Source: Claveliimonas intestinigallinarum (GTDB taxonomy: Bacteria > Bacillota > Clostridia > Lachnospirales > Lachnospiraceae). Taken from it: a DNA stretch of 64,000 nucleotides. Shown here in pieces: positions 24,741-33,075 of the stretch. The number at the start of each line of letters is the position of its first letter. Within the stretch, counting starts at the first letter, position 1. A program made the translations under genes and the position numbers. The notes below the pieces were generated by a model, which was given only the letters and a program-made list of their open reading frames with translations, made no database searches and was not told the DNA's origin. The stretch spans positions 1 to 64,000 of the forward strand of contig DXED01000039.1 of NCBI GenBank assembly GCA_019115145.1, given 5' to 3'.

Positions 24741-25502
24741 ATGCATACGAAACGGATCATTCCCTGTCTGGACGTGAACGGCGGAAGGGTAGTGAAGGGT
24801 GTGAATTTTGTGGATCTCAGAGATGCGGGAGATCCGGTGGAGATTGGAAAGGCATACGACGAGGCAGGCGCGGACGAGCTGGTGTTCCTGGATATTACGG
24901 CATCCTCTGATGCCAGAGCCACTGTGGTGGACATGGTCCGCAGGGTGGCGGAGACTGTGTTTATCCCCTTTACGGTGGGGGGAGGCATCCGCACGGTGGA
25001 GGATTTCCGTGCGCTCCTCCGGGAGGGAGCGGACAAGATCTCCATCAACTCCTCCGCCATCCAGACTCCGGAGCTCATCAGCGCGGCGGCGGACAAGTTC
25101 GGGAGCCAGTGCGTGGTGGTGGCGATTGACGCCAAGAGGCGTCCTGACGGGACAGGGTGGAACATCTATAAAAACGGCGGTCGGATCGACGTGGGAATCG
25201 ACGCCCTGGAGTGGGCGGCAAAGGTGGAGAAGCTGGGAGCCGGGGAGATCCTTCTCACCAGCATGGACTGCGACGGCACTAAGGCGGGCTACGACCTGGA
25301 GCTGACAAGGGCTGTGGCGGACGCAGTGTCCATTCCCGTTATCGCCTCCGGGGGTGCCGGGAAGCTGGAGCACTTTAAAGAAGCCCTGACCGTGGGCGGC
25401 GCGGACGCGGCCCTGGCTGCTTCTCTATTCCACTATAAGGAGCTGGAGATACGGGAGGTGAAGGAGTACCTCAGAGGCGAGGGGATTCCTGTGCGCCTGT
25501 GA
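24741..25502 (+). CDS. hisF: Imidazole glycerol phosphate synthase, cyclase subunit
   Basis: 253 residues, TIM barrel. Catalytic Asp11 in IIPCLDVNGGRVVKG and the second Asp in VVVAIDAKRR; phosphate-binding TVGGGIRT and ASGGAGKLEH. It makes imidazole glycerol phosphate and AICAR from PRFAR and ammonia. Directly after hisH. Confidence 0.96.
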   Translation: MHTKRIIPCLDVNGGRVVKGVNFVDLRDAGDPVEIGKAYDEAGADELVFLDITASSDARATVVDMVRRVAETVFIPFTVGGGIRTVEDFRALLREGADKISINSSAIQTPELISAAADKFGSQCVVVAIDAKRRPDGTGWNIYKNGGRIDVGIDALEWAAKVEKLGAGEILLTSMDCDGTKAGYDLELTRAVADAVSIPVIASGGAGKLEHFKEALTVGGADAALAASLFHYKELEIREVKEYLRGEGIPVRL

Positions 25503-25537
25503 TGTGACCACAAAAGAAAAAGGAGATAGAATGAACC

Positions 25538-26206
25538 ATGGCAGCGATTTCCAATGACTGGCTGGAGGCTCTCCAGGGAGAGTTTAAAAAGCCCTATTAC
25601 AGACAACTGTTCGAGACGGTGAAAAAGGAGTACGCGACCCATCAGGTCTTCCCGCCCTCGGACGATATTTTCAACGCCTTTCACCTGACGCCCCTAAAGG
25701 ACGTGAAGGTGGTCATACTGGGGCAGGATCCCTACCACAATGTAGGCCAGGCCCATGGTCTGTGCTTCTCGGTCAGGAGGGGAGTGGCCATTCCGCCCTC
25801 CCTTGTGAATATCTACCAGGAGCTCCACGATGACCTGGGCTGCACCATACCGAACCACGGCTGTCTGGAAAAATGGGCCCGGCAGGGCGTGCTGATGCTC
25901 AATACAGTCCTGACAGTCCGGGCCCACCAGGCCAACTCCCACAGGGGGATCGGTTGGGAAGAGTTTACAGACGCGGCCATTAAGGCCCTGGACGAGCAGG
26001 ATCGGCCTATTGTGTTTATCCTGTGGGGAGCGCCGGCCCAGAGGAAGAAGGCCATGCTCCACAATCCGAAGCATCTCATACTGGAGGCGCCTCATCCCAG
26101 CCCCCTGTCCGCGTTCAGAGGGTTCTTTGGCAGCAGGCCCTTCAGCAAGACAAACGCGTTCCTCGAGGCGCACGGCGTGGAGCCGATTGACTGGCAGATT
26201 GAGTAG
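25538..26206 (+). CDS. ung: Uracil-DNA glycosylase, family 1
   Basis: 222 residues. Water-activating loop GQDPYHNVGQAHGLCFSV, LLNTVLTVR, and the minor-groove loop HPSPLSAFRGFFGSRPF. It removes uracil from DNA in base-excision repair. Start ATG 25538 lies about 18 bases after AAAGGAG, a slightly long gap. Placed 35 bases after hisF and probably in the same transcript. Confidence 0.96.
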   Translation: MAAISNDWLEALQGEFKKPYYRQLFETVKKEYATHQVFPPSDDIFNAFHLTPLKDVKVVILGQDPYHNVGQAHGLCFSVRRGVAIPPSLVNIYQELHDDLGCTIPNHGCLEKWARQGVLMLNTVLTVRAHQANSHRGIGWEEFTDAAIKALDEQDRPIVFILWGAPAQRKKAMLHNPKHLILEAPHPSPLSAFRGFFGSRPFSKTNAFLEAHGVEPIDWQIE

Positions 26207-26228
26207 GAATTGATCAGGGGGAAAGCTT

Positions 26229-27665
26229 ATGAGAGATACATATGATCTTGTGATCGTGGGCGCGGGCCCGGGCGGCTACGTGGCGGCCAGGAAGGCGGCA
26301 GGGATGGGAATGTCGGTGGCTCTCATCGACAGGGGGCCTGTGGGCGGCACCTGCGTCAATCGGGGCTGTATCCCGGCCAAGGCCCTTCTCCACGCGTCTA
26401 CTCTGTACAGGGAGATGAAGAGCTGCGAGAGGTTTGGGCTTCACGCCGAGGAGGTTTCCTTTGATCTTCAGGAGATCTACCGCTATAAGGATGAGGCTGC
26501 GGATCGGATGCGCGGGGAGCTGGAGGAGGAGTTTTGCCGGCTTGGAGTGGATCTGATCCGGGGCAGTGCGGTGATCTGCCGGGACCGGATGGTGCGCGTG
26601 ACAGATGAAGACGGGAGCGTGTCCGTGTGCCAGGGGAAAAATATTCTGGTGGCTGCGGGGGCGAAGGCCAATCTGGCGGACATCCCGGGCGTGGAGCTGC
26701 CCGGCGTCATGACAAGCGAGGAGCTTCTTACCGCGGACGCACACAGGTACGGCCGGATGCTGATTCTGGGAGGCGGCGTCATAGGTCTGGAGCTGGCCAC
26801 TGTCTTTCAGTCCCTTGGCACGGAGGTGACGGTGGTGGAAATATCAGATCGCCTTCTACCCAATATGGACCAGGAGTTTTCTGACGCCCTGGAGCGCATC
26901 CTGACAGGCAGAGGGATCCGCATCTGTAAGGAGAGCATCCTGGAGCGGATCGAACAGGGAAAAGAGGGGGACAGCGGCCGTCTTGTGTGCCGGTTTGTCT
27001 GTGATGGAAAGAACAATAAAGAGGCAGTGGACGCAGTGCTTGTCTCCGTGGGACGCAGCCCCGCCACAGAGGGGCTGTTTGAGAGGGATGTGCCTGTGAA
27101 GCTGGAGAGAGGGCGCATCATCGTGGACGATTTCTTCCGGACGAATATTCCGGGAGTCTACGCGGTGGGCGATGTGACAGGCGGCATACAGCTGGCCCAT
27201 GTGGCTTCTGCCCAGGCTGCTTACGTGGTGGAGCGGATGAACGGAAGAAAGCCCTCTGTCATCATCTCCATGGTGCCAGGAGGACTTTTTACTCCTGTCT
27301 CTATCATCCCAAGCTGCATTTACACAGATCCGGAGATCGCCTCCGTGGGGCTTACGGAGGAAGAGGCCCGGAAGAAAGGTGTGCCGGTGCGGTGCGGCAG
27401 GTATGTGATGCGGGAGAACGGACAGTCCATCATCTCTGGTGAGGAGGAGGGCTTTATCAAGGTGCTGTTCGCCCCGGACAGCGATGAACTGCTGGGGGCC
27501 CAGCTCATGTGCCCCAGGGCTACGGACATGATCGGGGAGATGGCCACAGCTCTGGCCAATGGACTGACCTCCACCCAGCTCCTCTATGCCATGAGGGCCC
27601 ATCCCACCTTCAACGAGGCCATCTCCTGTGCGGTGGAGGACAGTAGAAAGGATTTTCCGGCATAA
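26229..27665 (+). CDS. Dihydrolipoamide-dehydrogenase-like flavoprotein disulfide reductase
   Basis: 478 residues. FAD motif IVGAGPGGYVAA, redox-active pair GGTCVNRGCIP, NAD motif LILGGGVIGLELA, GVYAVGDVTGG and the C-terminal His-Glu dyad HPTFNEA. These are the marks of lipoamide dehydrogenase (E3). No 2-oxoacid dehydrogenase or glycine-cleavage genes are adjacent, so the lipoyl partner is unknown; a mercuric- or CoA-disulfide-type reductase is less likely. Own terminator follows. Confidence 0.88.
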   Translation: MRDTYDLVIVGAGPGGYVAARKAAGMGMSVALIDRGPVGGTCVNRGCIPAKALLHASTLYREMKSCERFGLHAEEVSFDLQEIYRYKDEAADRMRGELEEEFCRLGVDLIRGSAVICRDRMVRVTDEDGSVSVCQGKNILVAAGAKANLADIPGVELPGVMTSEELLTADAHRYGRMLILGGGVIGLELATVFQSLGTEVTVVEISDRLLPNMDQEFSDALERILTGRGIRICKESILERIEQGKEGDSGRLVCRFVCDGKNNKEAVDAVLVSVGRSPATEGLFERDVPVKLERGRIIVDDFFRTNIPGVYAVGDVTGGIQLAHVASAQAAYVVERMNGRKPSVIISMVPGGLFTPVSIIPSCIYTDPEIASVGLTEEEARKKGVPVRCGRYVMRENGQSIISGEEEGFIKVLFAPDSDELLGAQLMCPRATDMIGEMATALANGLTSTQLLYAMRAHPTFNEAISCAVEDSRKDFPA

Positions 27666-27680
27666 AGATCCGTGTGAAAA

Positions 27681-27703
27681 AGAGAGCTTCGGCTCTCTTT
27701 TTT
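27681..27703 (+). terminator. UUCG-loop intrinsic terminator
   Basis: AGAGAGC (27681-27687), TTCG loop, GCTCTCT (27692-27698), then TTTTT; upstream A residues make it potentially bidirectional. Confidence 0.92.
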
Positions 27704-27733
27704 CTATATTGAAAAATTTTATCGGCTAACCTA

Positions 27734-27794
27734 TTGACATGCGTACGGTTCTGTGATTATATTAAAGCATGAACATATGAACAATCATTCATAT
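27734..27794 (+). promoter_or_regulatory. Promoter and CadC/SmtB-type operator of the cadA-like gene
   Basis: TTGACA at 27734-27739 precedes a TTATAT/TATATT -10 region at 27757-27764. Just downstream, ATATGAA (27775-27781) and TTCATAT (27788-27794) form a 7-base inverted repeat with a 6-base centre. This matches the ATGAAY-N-TTCAT dyads bound by ArsR/SmtB metal repressors and would overlap the transcript start. Confidence 0.75.
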
Positions 27795-27820
27795 ATAAAC
27801 CTATGCAGGGAGGAATTGCT

Positions 27821-30124
27821 ATGCTTGCTGAAAAAAGAGAACTGGAGCATGACCACGAGCATGAGGCCTGCGACTGCGGCCACGAGCATCATCACGACCA
27901 CGAGCACCATCATGAACATGGCCATGGCCATGAACATCACCATGAGCATCATCATGAGGAGATACACCACACAGGCCGGGAATTTGACAATATATCCGCC
28001 GGCGTAGAACAGAGAGTCTACATTCTGGAAGGACTTGAATGCGCCAACTGCGCGGCCAAGATGGAGAGACAGATCCGGGAGCTGCCGGGCGTGGAGATGG
28101 CTACCATCACCTTTGCCACAAAGCAGCTCCGGGTGGCGGCGAGTCACCAGGAGGAGCTTCTGCCCAAATTCCGGGAGATCTGCGCCTCCATAGAGGAGCA
28201 GGTGACAGTCACTCCCAGGGAGGAGATACAGCCATCCGGGAAGGCGCAGAAGAAGAGTATTTTCCAGGAAAACAGAAAGGAAATCCTTATCATTGCGGTG
28301 GGAGCAGCCCTTTTTGCCGCAGGGGAGATTGCAGAGCATATGGGGGCGGCGCCTCTGTGGCCCTCCGTGGGCTATGTCATCGCCTACGTGCTGCTGGGCT
28401 GGGAGATCGTCTGGACTGCTCTCAGGAACCTGGGGAAGGGCCATGTGTTTGACGAGAACTTCCTCATGAGCGTAGCTACCCTGGCCGCCTTTGCCATCGG
28501 AGACTTTGCGGAGGCAGTAGGCGTTATGCTGTTCTACAGAGTGGGAGAGCTCTTTGAGGACGTGGCTGTGGCGAGGAGCCGCTCCCAGATTATGGAGGCC
28601 GTGGATATGCGGCCCGAGGTAGTGGGACGCCTGGAAGGCGGGGAAGTGCATGAGATTCCGGCAAAGGACGCAGCGGTGGGAGACATCCTCCTTGTGCGCC
28701 CGGGAGACCGCATCCCTCTGGACGGCATTGTGACCGAGGGGGAGAGCCGGATCGACACCTCCCCGGTGACGGGAGAGCCGGTCCCTGTGACCGTGCGCAG
28801 AGGCTCCAGGCTCATGTCTGGCTGTGTCAACGAGCAGGGAGTGCTGCAGATGGAGGTGGAGAAGCCCCTCTCCGAGTCCATGGTGACCAAGATACTGGAC
28901 TCCGTGGAAAACGCCGCCGCCAGCAAGCCGAAGCTGGACCGGTTCATCACAAGATTTGCCAGGATCTACACCCCCATCGTGGTGCTGGCTGCTGTGGCCA
29001 CGGCCATCATACCCTCCCTCATGACCGGAAACTGGCGGGAGTGGATCTACACGGCCATCACCTTCCTTGTCATCAGCTGCCCCTGTGCCCTTGTGCTGAG
29101 TGTGCCCCTGGCCTTCTTCTCTGGCATCGGCGCGGGCTCCAGGGAGGGCATCCTCTTTAAGGGCGGCATTGCCATCGAAGCGCTGAAAAATATAAAGGCC
29201 GTTGTGATGGATAAGACCGGCACCATCACCAAGGGGGAATTCCAGGTGCAGAGCGTGATTCCCTTTGGAAGAGAGAGCATGGACGCGCTCCTTGAGATGG
29301 CAGCCCGGTGCGAGCTGGGATCCACACATCCCATCGGGACCAGCATTGTGGAGGCTGCCAGGGAGAAGGGCATGACCCTGGAGCGGCCGGAAAAGGTGGA
29401 GGAGATCTCCGGAAAGGGGATCCACGCCGTCACACAGAGGGGAGAAGTCCTCTGCGGGAACAGGGCCCTCATGGACATGTTCCACGTCAAGATGGACCGG
29501 TACGAGAGCGGCCAGTATGGCACGGAGGTGCTCCTTGCTCTTGACGGGAAGCTGGCGGGCTGTATCGTTATCGCGGACTCTCTGAAAAAGGAGGCAAAGG
29601 AAGCCATTGCCATTATGAAAAAGCAGGGCCTTGTGACTGCCATGTTTACTGGGGACGGACAGGAGAGCGCCCGGGCGGTGGCAGGTGAGGCGGGCATCGA
29701 CAGGGTATTTGCCCAGCTCCTTCCCCAGGATAAGCTGACCCATCTGCAGGAGATGCGCAGGGAGAACGGGGCGGTCATGTTTGTGGGAGACGGCATCAAC
29801 GACGCCCCTGTGCTGGCCGGAGCGGACGTGGGGGCGGCCATGGGAAGCGGCGCCGACGCGGCCATAGAGGCGGCGGATGTGGTCTTTATGACCTCCCAGG
29901 TGACCGCGGTTCCTGAGTCCATTGCCATTGCCAGGAGAACCGGGCGGATCGCTATGCAGAACGTAGTCTTTGCACTGGCTGTGAAGGCGCTTGTCATGAT
30001 CCTTGGCTTCGCGGGCATGGCAAACATGTGGATGGCTGTGTTCGCGGACACGGGAGTGGCCATGCTCTGCGTGCTGAACTCCATCCGGGCCCTGTACGGG
30101 AAAACCGTGTTACAAAAGTATTAA
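27821..30124 (+). CDS. cadA: Zn/Cd/Pb-type heavy-metal P1B ATPase with His-rich N-terminus
   Basis: 767 residues from ATG 27821, placed after GGAGG at 27810-27814. Residues 1-56 hold about 22 histidines and a CDC motif. An HMA domain with the CANC metal site follows (about 68-135), then the transporter core: TGEP actuator loop, SCPCALVLSVPLAF in the metal-binding helix, phosphorylated DKTGT, THPIG and GDGINDAPV. The TM8 segment FADTGVAMLC holds the Asp typical of Zn/Cd exporters. It pumps metal out of the cytosol. The upstream operator and the repressor gene downstream indicate metal induction. Confidence 0.93.
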   Translation: MLAEKRELEHDHEHEACDCGHEHHHDHEHHHEHGHGHEHHHEHHHEEIHHTGREFDNISAGVEQRVYILEGLECANCAAKMERQIRELPGVEMATITFATKQLRVAASHQEELLPKFREICASIEEQVTVTPREEIQPSGKAQKKSIFQENRKEILIIAVGAALFAAGEIAEHMGAAPLWPSVGYVIAYVLLGWEIVWTALRNLGKGHVFDENFLMSVATLAAFAIGDFAEAVGVMLFYRVGELFEDVAVARSRSQIMEAVDMRPEVVGRLEGGEVHEIPAKDAAVGDILLVRPGDRIPLDGIVTEGESRIDTSPVTGEPVPVTVRRGSRLMSGCVNEQGVLQMEVEKPLSESMVTKILDSVENAAASKPKLDRFITRFARIYTPIVVLAAVATAIIPSLMTGNWREWIYTAITFLVISCPCALVLSVPLAFFSGIGAGSREGILFKGGIAIEALKNIKAVVMDKTGTITKGEFQVQSVIPFGRESMDALLEMAARCELGSTHPIGTSIVEAAREKGMTLERPEKVEEISGKGIHAVTQRGEVLCGNRALMDMFHVKMDRYESGQYGTEVLLALDGKLAGCIVIADSLKKEAKEAIAIMKKQGLVTAMFTGDGQESARAVAGEAGIDRVFAQLLPQDKLTHLQEMRRENGAVMFVGDGINDAPVLAGADVGAAMGSGADAAIEAADVVFMTSQVTAVPESIAIARRTGRIAMQNVVFALAVKALVMILGFAGMANMWMAVFADTGVAMLCVLNSIRALYGKTVLQKY

Positions 30125-30149
30125 GTTTCCCCGATTTTCCGGGAAAAGG

Positions 30150-30205
30150 TTGAAATGCCGGGCTTGTTTTGGCATAATTAACAGATGAACTGATATTCAT
30201 ATGAA
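30150..30205 (+). promoter_or_regulatory. Promoter and operator of the ArsR-family gene
   Basis: TTGAAA at 30150-30155 and CATAAT at 30173-30178, 17 bases apart. At the expected start lies ATGAA (30185-30189), six bases, TTCAT (30196-30200), the same geometry as the cadA operator. TTCATATGAA (30196-30205) adds a second overlapping dyad. Confidence 0.75.
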
Positions 30206-30246
30206 CAAGTCCGGCAGAACGCTGACTTCAGAAAGGGTGACTGACG

Positions 30247-30606
30247 ATGAAAAAGACAGAGGCAGAATGCTGCGACGTGGTGGCGGCTCATACAGATATC
30301 ATCCGGGAAGTGCGCGGCAGGATGCCTGGGGAGGAGACGATCCGGGAGCTCGCGGATTTCTACAAGGTGTTCGGAGACGCCACCCGCATCCGTATCCTCT
30401 GCGCCCTTCTGCAGGCTGAAGTGTGCGTCTGCGATCTGGCGGAGCTGCTGGGCATGAGCCAGTCGGCCATCTCCCATCAGCTCCGGGTCCTGAAGCAGAT
30501 GAAGCTGGTGAAGAACAGAAGAGAGGGAAAGACTGTCTTCTATTCGCTGGCCGACGGCCATATCCAGACCATTATCAGCCAGGGCATGGAGCATATCAGC
30601 GAATAA
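30247..30606 (+). CDS. ArsR/SmtB-family metal repressor (CadC-like)
   Basis: 119 residues, winged helix (LAELLGMSQSAISHQLRVLKQM then REGKTVFYSL). The CadC-type alpha-3N site is suggested by EVCVCDL plus N-terminal cysteines in ECCDVV, which would bind Cd/Pb. An alpha-5-like zinc site is suggested by LADGHIQ ... GMEHISE. Binding of metal should release DNA. The matching operators at its own promoter and at cadA imply it controls both, and the ATPase 30 bases downstream. Metal preference is inferred only from ligands. Confidence 0.9.
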   Translation: MKKTEAECCDVVAAHTDIIREVRGRMPGEETIRELADFYKVFGDATRIRILCALLQAEVCVCDLAELLGMSQSAISHQLRVLKQMKLVKNRREGKTVFYSLADGHIQTIISQGMEHISE

Positions 30607-30636
30607 AGTCTAAGGAAAACAAGAGGGGCAGAAGCG

Positions 30637-32499
30637 ATGGCGAAGGAAATCAAGATACAGGCAGGTACACTGGCGGCGGGCGCGGCTTTGTTTATTGCCG
30701 CCGTCATTTGGTCGGGGCGGGCGATGCTGGAAAACGAGGTGCGCTTTGCCCTGTTTCTTGCTGTGTATCTTGTCGTCGCGTTTCACTCCTTTTACAGTAT
30801 CAGCAGCAGCCTTGCCCGGAAAAAGCTGGAGAAAGAACATCTGCTCATGGTGATCGCCACAGTGGGAGCCCTGGCAGTGGGACACTACGCGGAGGCTGTG
30901 GCCGCCATGCTTCTGTTTCAGATCGGCTGTATCCTTGAGGCCGTGTCTGTGGACAGGACAAAGAGGACCATTGAGAAATTCATCGATATACGCCCTGCCT
31001 ATGCCACAAGGAAAGAGGAGGACGGCGAGGTGCAGGTGGAGCCCTCCCAGCTGGAGCTGGGGGATGTGATCATCATCAAGCCAGGCGAGCGGGTGCCGGT
31101 GGACGCTGTAATCCTAAACGGAAATACCAGCCTTGACACAAAGGCCCTGACCGGCGAGGCCATGCCCGACAGTGTGGGCCCCGGCAGCCGGATCTACAGC
31201 GGCAGCATCAATATGACCGGCGTGGTGGAGGCCCAGGTGAAGAAGCTCTACAAGGATTCCACCGTGTCCCGGATCATGGAGCTGGTGGAGGGAGCCCAGC
31301 AGCAGAAGGCGGACAGCGAAGGCTTTGTGAGAAAATTTACCCGGATCTACACGCCTGTGGCGGTGCTGGCGGCTCTCCTTATCATGGTCTGTCCGCCTCT
31401 CTTTATCACAGGGAGCGGCTGGGAGACCTGGATCTACCGGGGGATGATCGTGCTCATCGCCGCCTGCCCAACGGGACTGATCCTGTCCGTGCCCATCGCC
31501 TTCCTGGGGGGGATCGCCTCGGCGGCCCGCCAGGGCATCGTGGTAAAGGGCGGCAACTATCTGGAGATGCTGGCGAAGGTAGATACATTTGTTTTTGATA
31601 AAACGGGTACACTGACAGAGGGAACCTTTACTGTGACCCGGGTGCGCCCGGAGGGGCTCACGAAGGAGGAGCTGCTGGAGATCACGGCTCACGTGGAGAG
31701 CTATTCCAACCACCCCATCGCCCAGTCCCTCATGAGCGCCTACGGCGGCACGTACGATCCGGAGAGGGTGACGGATGTGGAGGAGATGCCCGGCTATGGG
31801 ATCAGCGCCAGCTACAACGGCAGCAGGGTACATATCGGAAATCTCCGGATGATGGAGGAGCAGGGCCTTGCGGTGGAGCAGGTGAAGACCATCGGGACGG
31901 TCATCTACGTGGCCCGGGAGGACCAGTATGCCGGATATATTGTCATCGAGGACCGGATCCGGGACAATGCCAGATGGACCATGAAGATGCTGCGGGAGAG
32001 GTACAATGCGGTTCTTGTCATGCTCACAGGAGACAGCCGTGCCGCCGGAAATGCGGTGGCAAAGGAGCTGCAGCTGGACTACACCTACACGGAGCTGATG
32101 CCGGAGGATAAGCTGGAGCAGATGGAGGAATTCATGCAGTACCAGTACGAGGCAGAGAGAGTGGCCTGTGTGGGAGACGGAATCAATGACGCCCCTGTGC
32201 TTGCCAGAGCGGATGTGGGTATCGCCATGGGCGCCCTTGGGTCGGACGCAGCCATAGAGGCGGCGGACATTGTCCTTCTGGAGGACGAGCTGCCCAAGGT
32301 GGTGGACGCGGTTCGGATTGCCAGGGAGACGGTCCGGGTGGTGAGCCAGAATATCAACTTTGCGCTGATTATGAAATTTGTCGTCCTTCTCCTTGCGGCG
32401 GCGGGCTATATCACCATGTGGGAGTCTGTGTTTACGGATGTGGGGGTTATGATCATCTCCATCATCAATGCGGCGGGAGTTGTGAAATATTCAGTATAA
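30637..32499 (+). CDS. Second heavy-metal P1B-type ATPase, no HMA domain, CPT motif
   Basis: 620 residues, shorter than cadA because it has no N-terminal metal-binding domain. The core is intact: phosphorylated FDKTGTL, SNHPIA, MLTGDSRAAGN and GDGINDAPVLARADVG, and the TM8 Asp in FTDVGVMIIS. Two features are atypical. The metal-binding helix reads AACPTGLILSVP, CPT in place of CPC, and the actuator loop is TGEA in place of TGES. The ion specificity is therefore uncertain. It follows the repressor by 30 bases and must share its promoter. It could be a partner or specialist for a metal different from the first pump. Confidence 0.87.
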   Translation: MAKEIKIQAGTLAAGAALFIAAVIWSGRAMLENEVRFALFLAVYLVVAFHSFYSISSSLARKKLEKEHLLMVIATVGALAVGHYAEAVAAMLLFQIGCILEAVSVDRTKRTIEKFIDIRPAYATRKEEDGEVQVEPSQLELGDVIIIKPGERVPVDAVILNGNTSLDTKALTGEAMPDSVGPGSRIYSGSINMTGVVEAQVKKLYKDSTVSRIMELVEGAQQQKADSEGFVRKFTRIYTPVAVLAALLIMVCPPLFITGSGWETWIYRGMIVLIAACPTGLILSVPIAFLGGIASAARQGIVVKGGNYLEMLAKVDTFVFDKTGTLTEGTFTVTRVRPEGLTKEELLEITAHVESYSNHPIAQSLMSAYGGTYDPERVTDVEEMPGYGISASYNGSRVHIGNLRMMEEQGLAVEQVKTIGTVIYVAREDQYAGYIVIEDRIRDNARWTMKMLRERYNAVLVMLTGDSRAAGNAVAKELQLDYTYTELMPEDKLEQMEEFMQYQYEAERVACVGDGINDAPVLARADVGIAMGALGSDAAIEAADIVLLEDELPKVVDAVRIARETVRVVSQNINFALIMKFVVLLLAAAGYITMWESVFTDVGVMIISIINAAGVVKYSV

Positions 32500-32533
32500 C
32501 ATGCGGGAGAGTATAGACGAAGGGAGCTTGAAT

Positions 32534-33061
32534 ATGAAAAGACAGGCAGGAAAATGTGCGGCGGTTCTTCTGGCCGCCCTGATGCTGACGGGCTGTGGCT
32601 CCAACCTTCTGGAGGATGGAACTTCCCTCCTGGAGGAAGGAAATTATGAGGAGGCGGCCGCTGCATTTCAGGAGGCTGTGGACGAGGACAGCCAGGATGC
32701 GGAGGGCTGGAGAGGCCTTGGCCTTGCAAGGTGGGAGCAGAAGGACTACGAGGGGGCCCTGGAGGCCTTTCAGTCTGTGCTGGACAACGGGGGAGATAAG
32801 ACCGGGGAGCTCTACAATCTCATGGGGTGCTGCGCCATGCAGCTGGACAATCCCACGGAGGCCTTGAACTATTTCCGGCTGGGCATGGAGGCCGACGATG
32901 TCAGCGATGAGATGATGCAGGAGATGCGCTTCAACGAGATCGCGGCCTACGAGCAGTCCGGGGATATGGAGAGCGCCAAATCCAAACTGGAGGACTACAC
33001 AGCCGACTATCCGGATGACGAAAAAGCGGCAAAAGAGGCAGAATTTCTTGAGACCAGATAA
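32534..33061 (+). CDS. TPR-repeat lipoprotein
   Basis: 175 residues from ATG 32534 (AAGGGAG upstream). A type II signal peptide ends in the lipobox LTGC. The mature part holds about three tetratricopeptide repeats (NYEEAAAAFQEAV, DYEGALEAFQSVL, NPTEALNYFRLGM) and an acidic tail. It should be anchored outside the membrane as a protein-interaction scaffold. Next gene 14 bases downstream. No specific partner is evident. Confidence 0.85.
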   Translation: MKRQAGKCAAVLLAALMLTGCGSNLLEDGTSLLEEGNYEEAAAAFQEAVDEDSQDAEGWRGLGLARWEQKDYEGALEAFQSVLDNGGDKTGELYNLMGCCAMQLDNPTEALNYFRLGMEADDVSDEMMQEMRFNEIAAYEQSGDMESAKSKLEDYTADYPDDEKAAKEAEFLETR

Positions 33062-33075
33062 GGAGTCTTGCGCGT

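Noticed and set aside
27785..29743. 652-codon - strand frame opposite the cadA-like gene
   Set aside because: Shadow of the ATPase; the Met/Val-rich end only reflects the His-rich codons read backwards.
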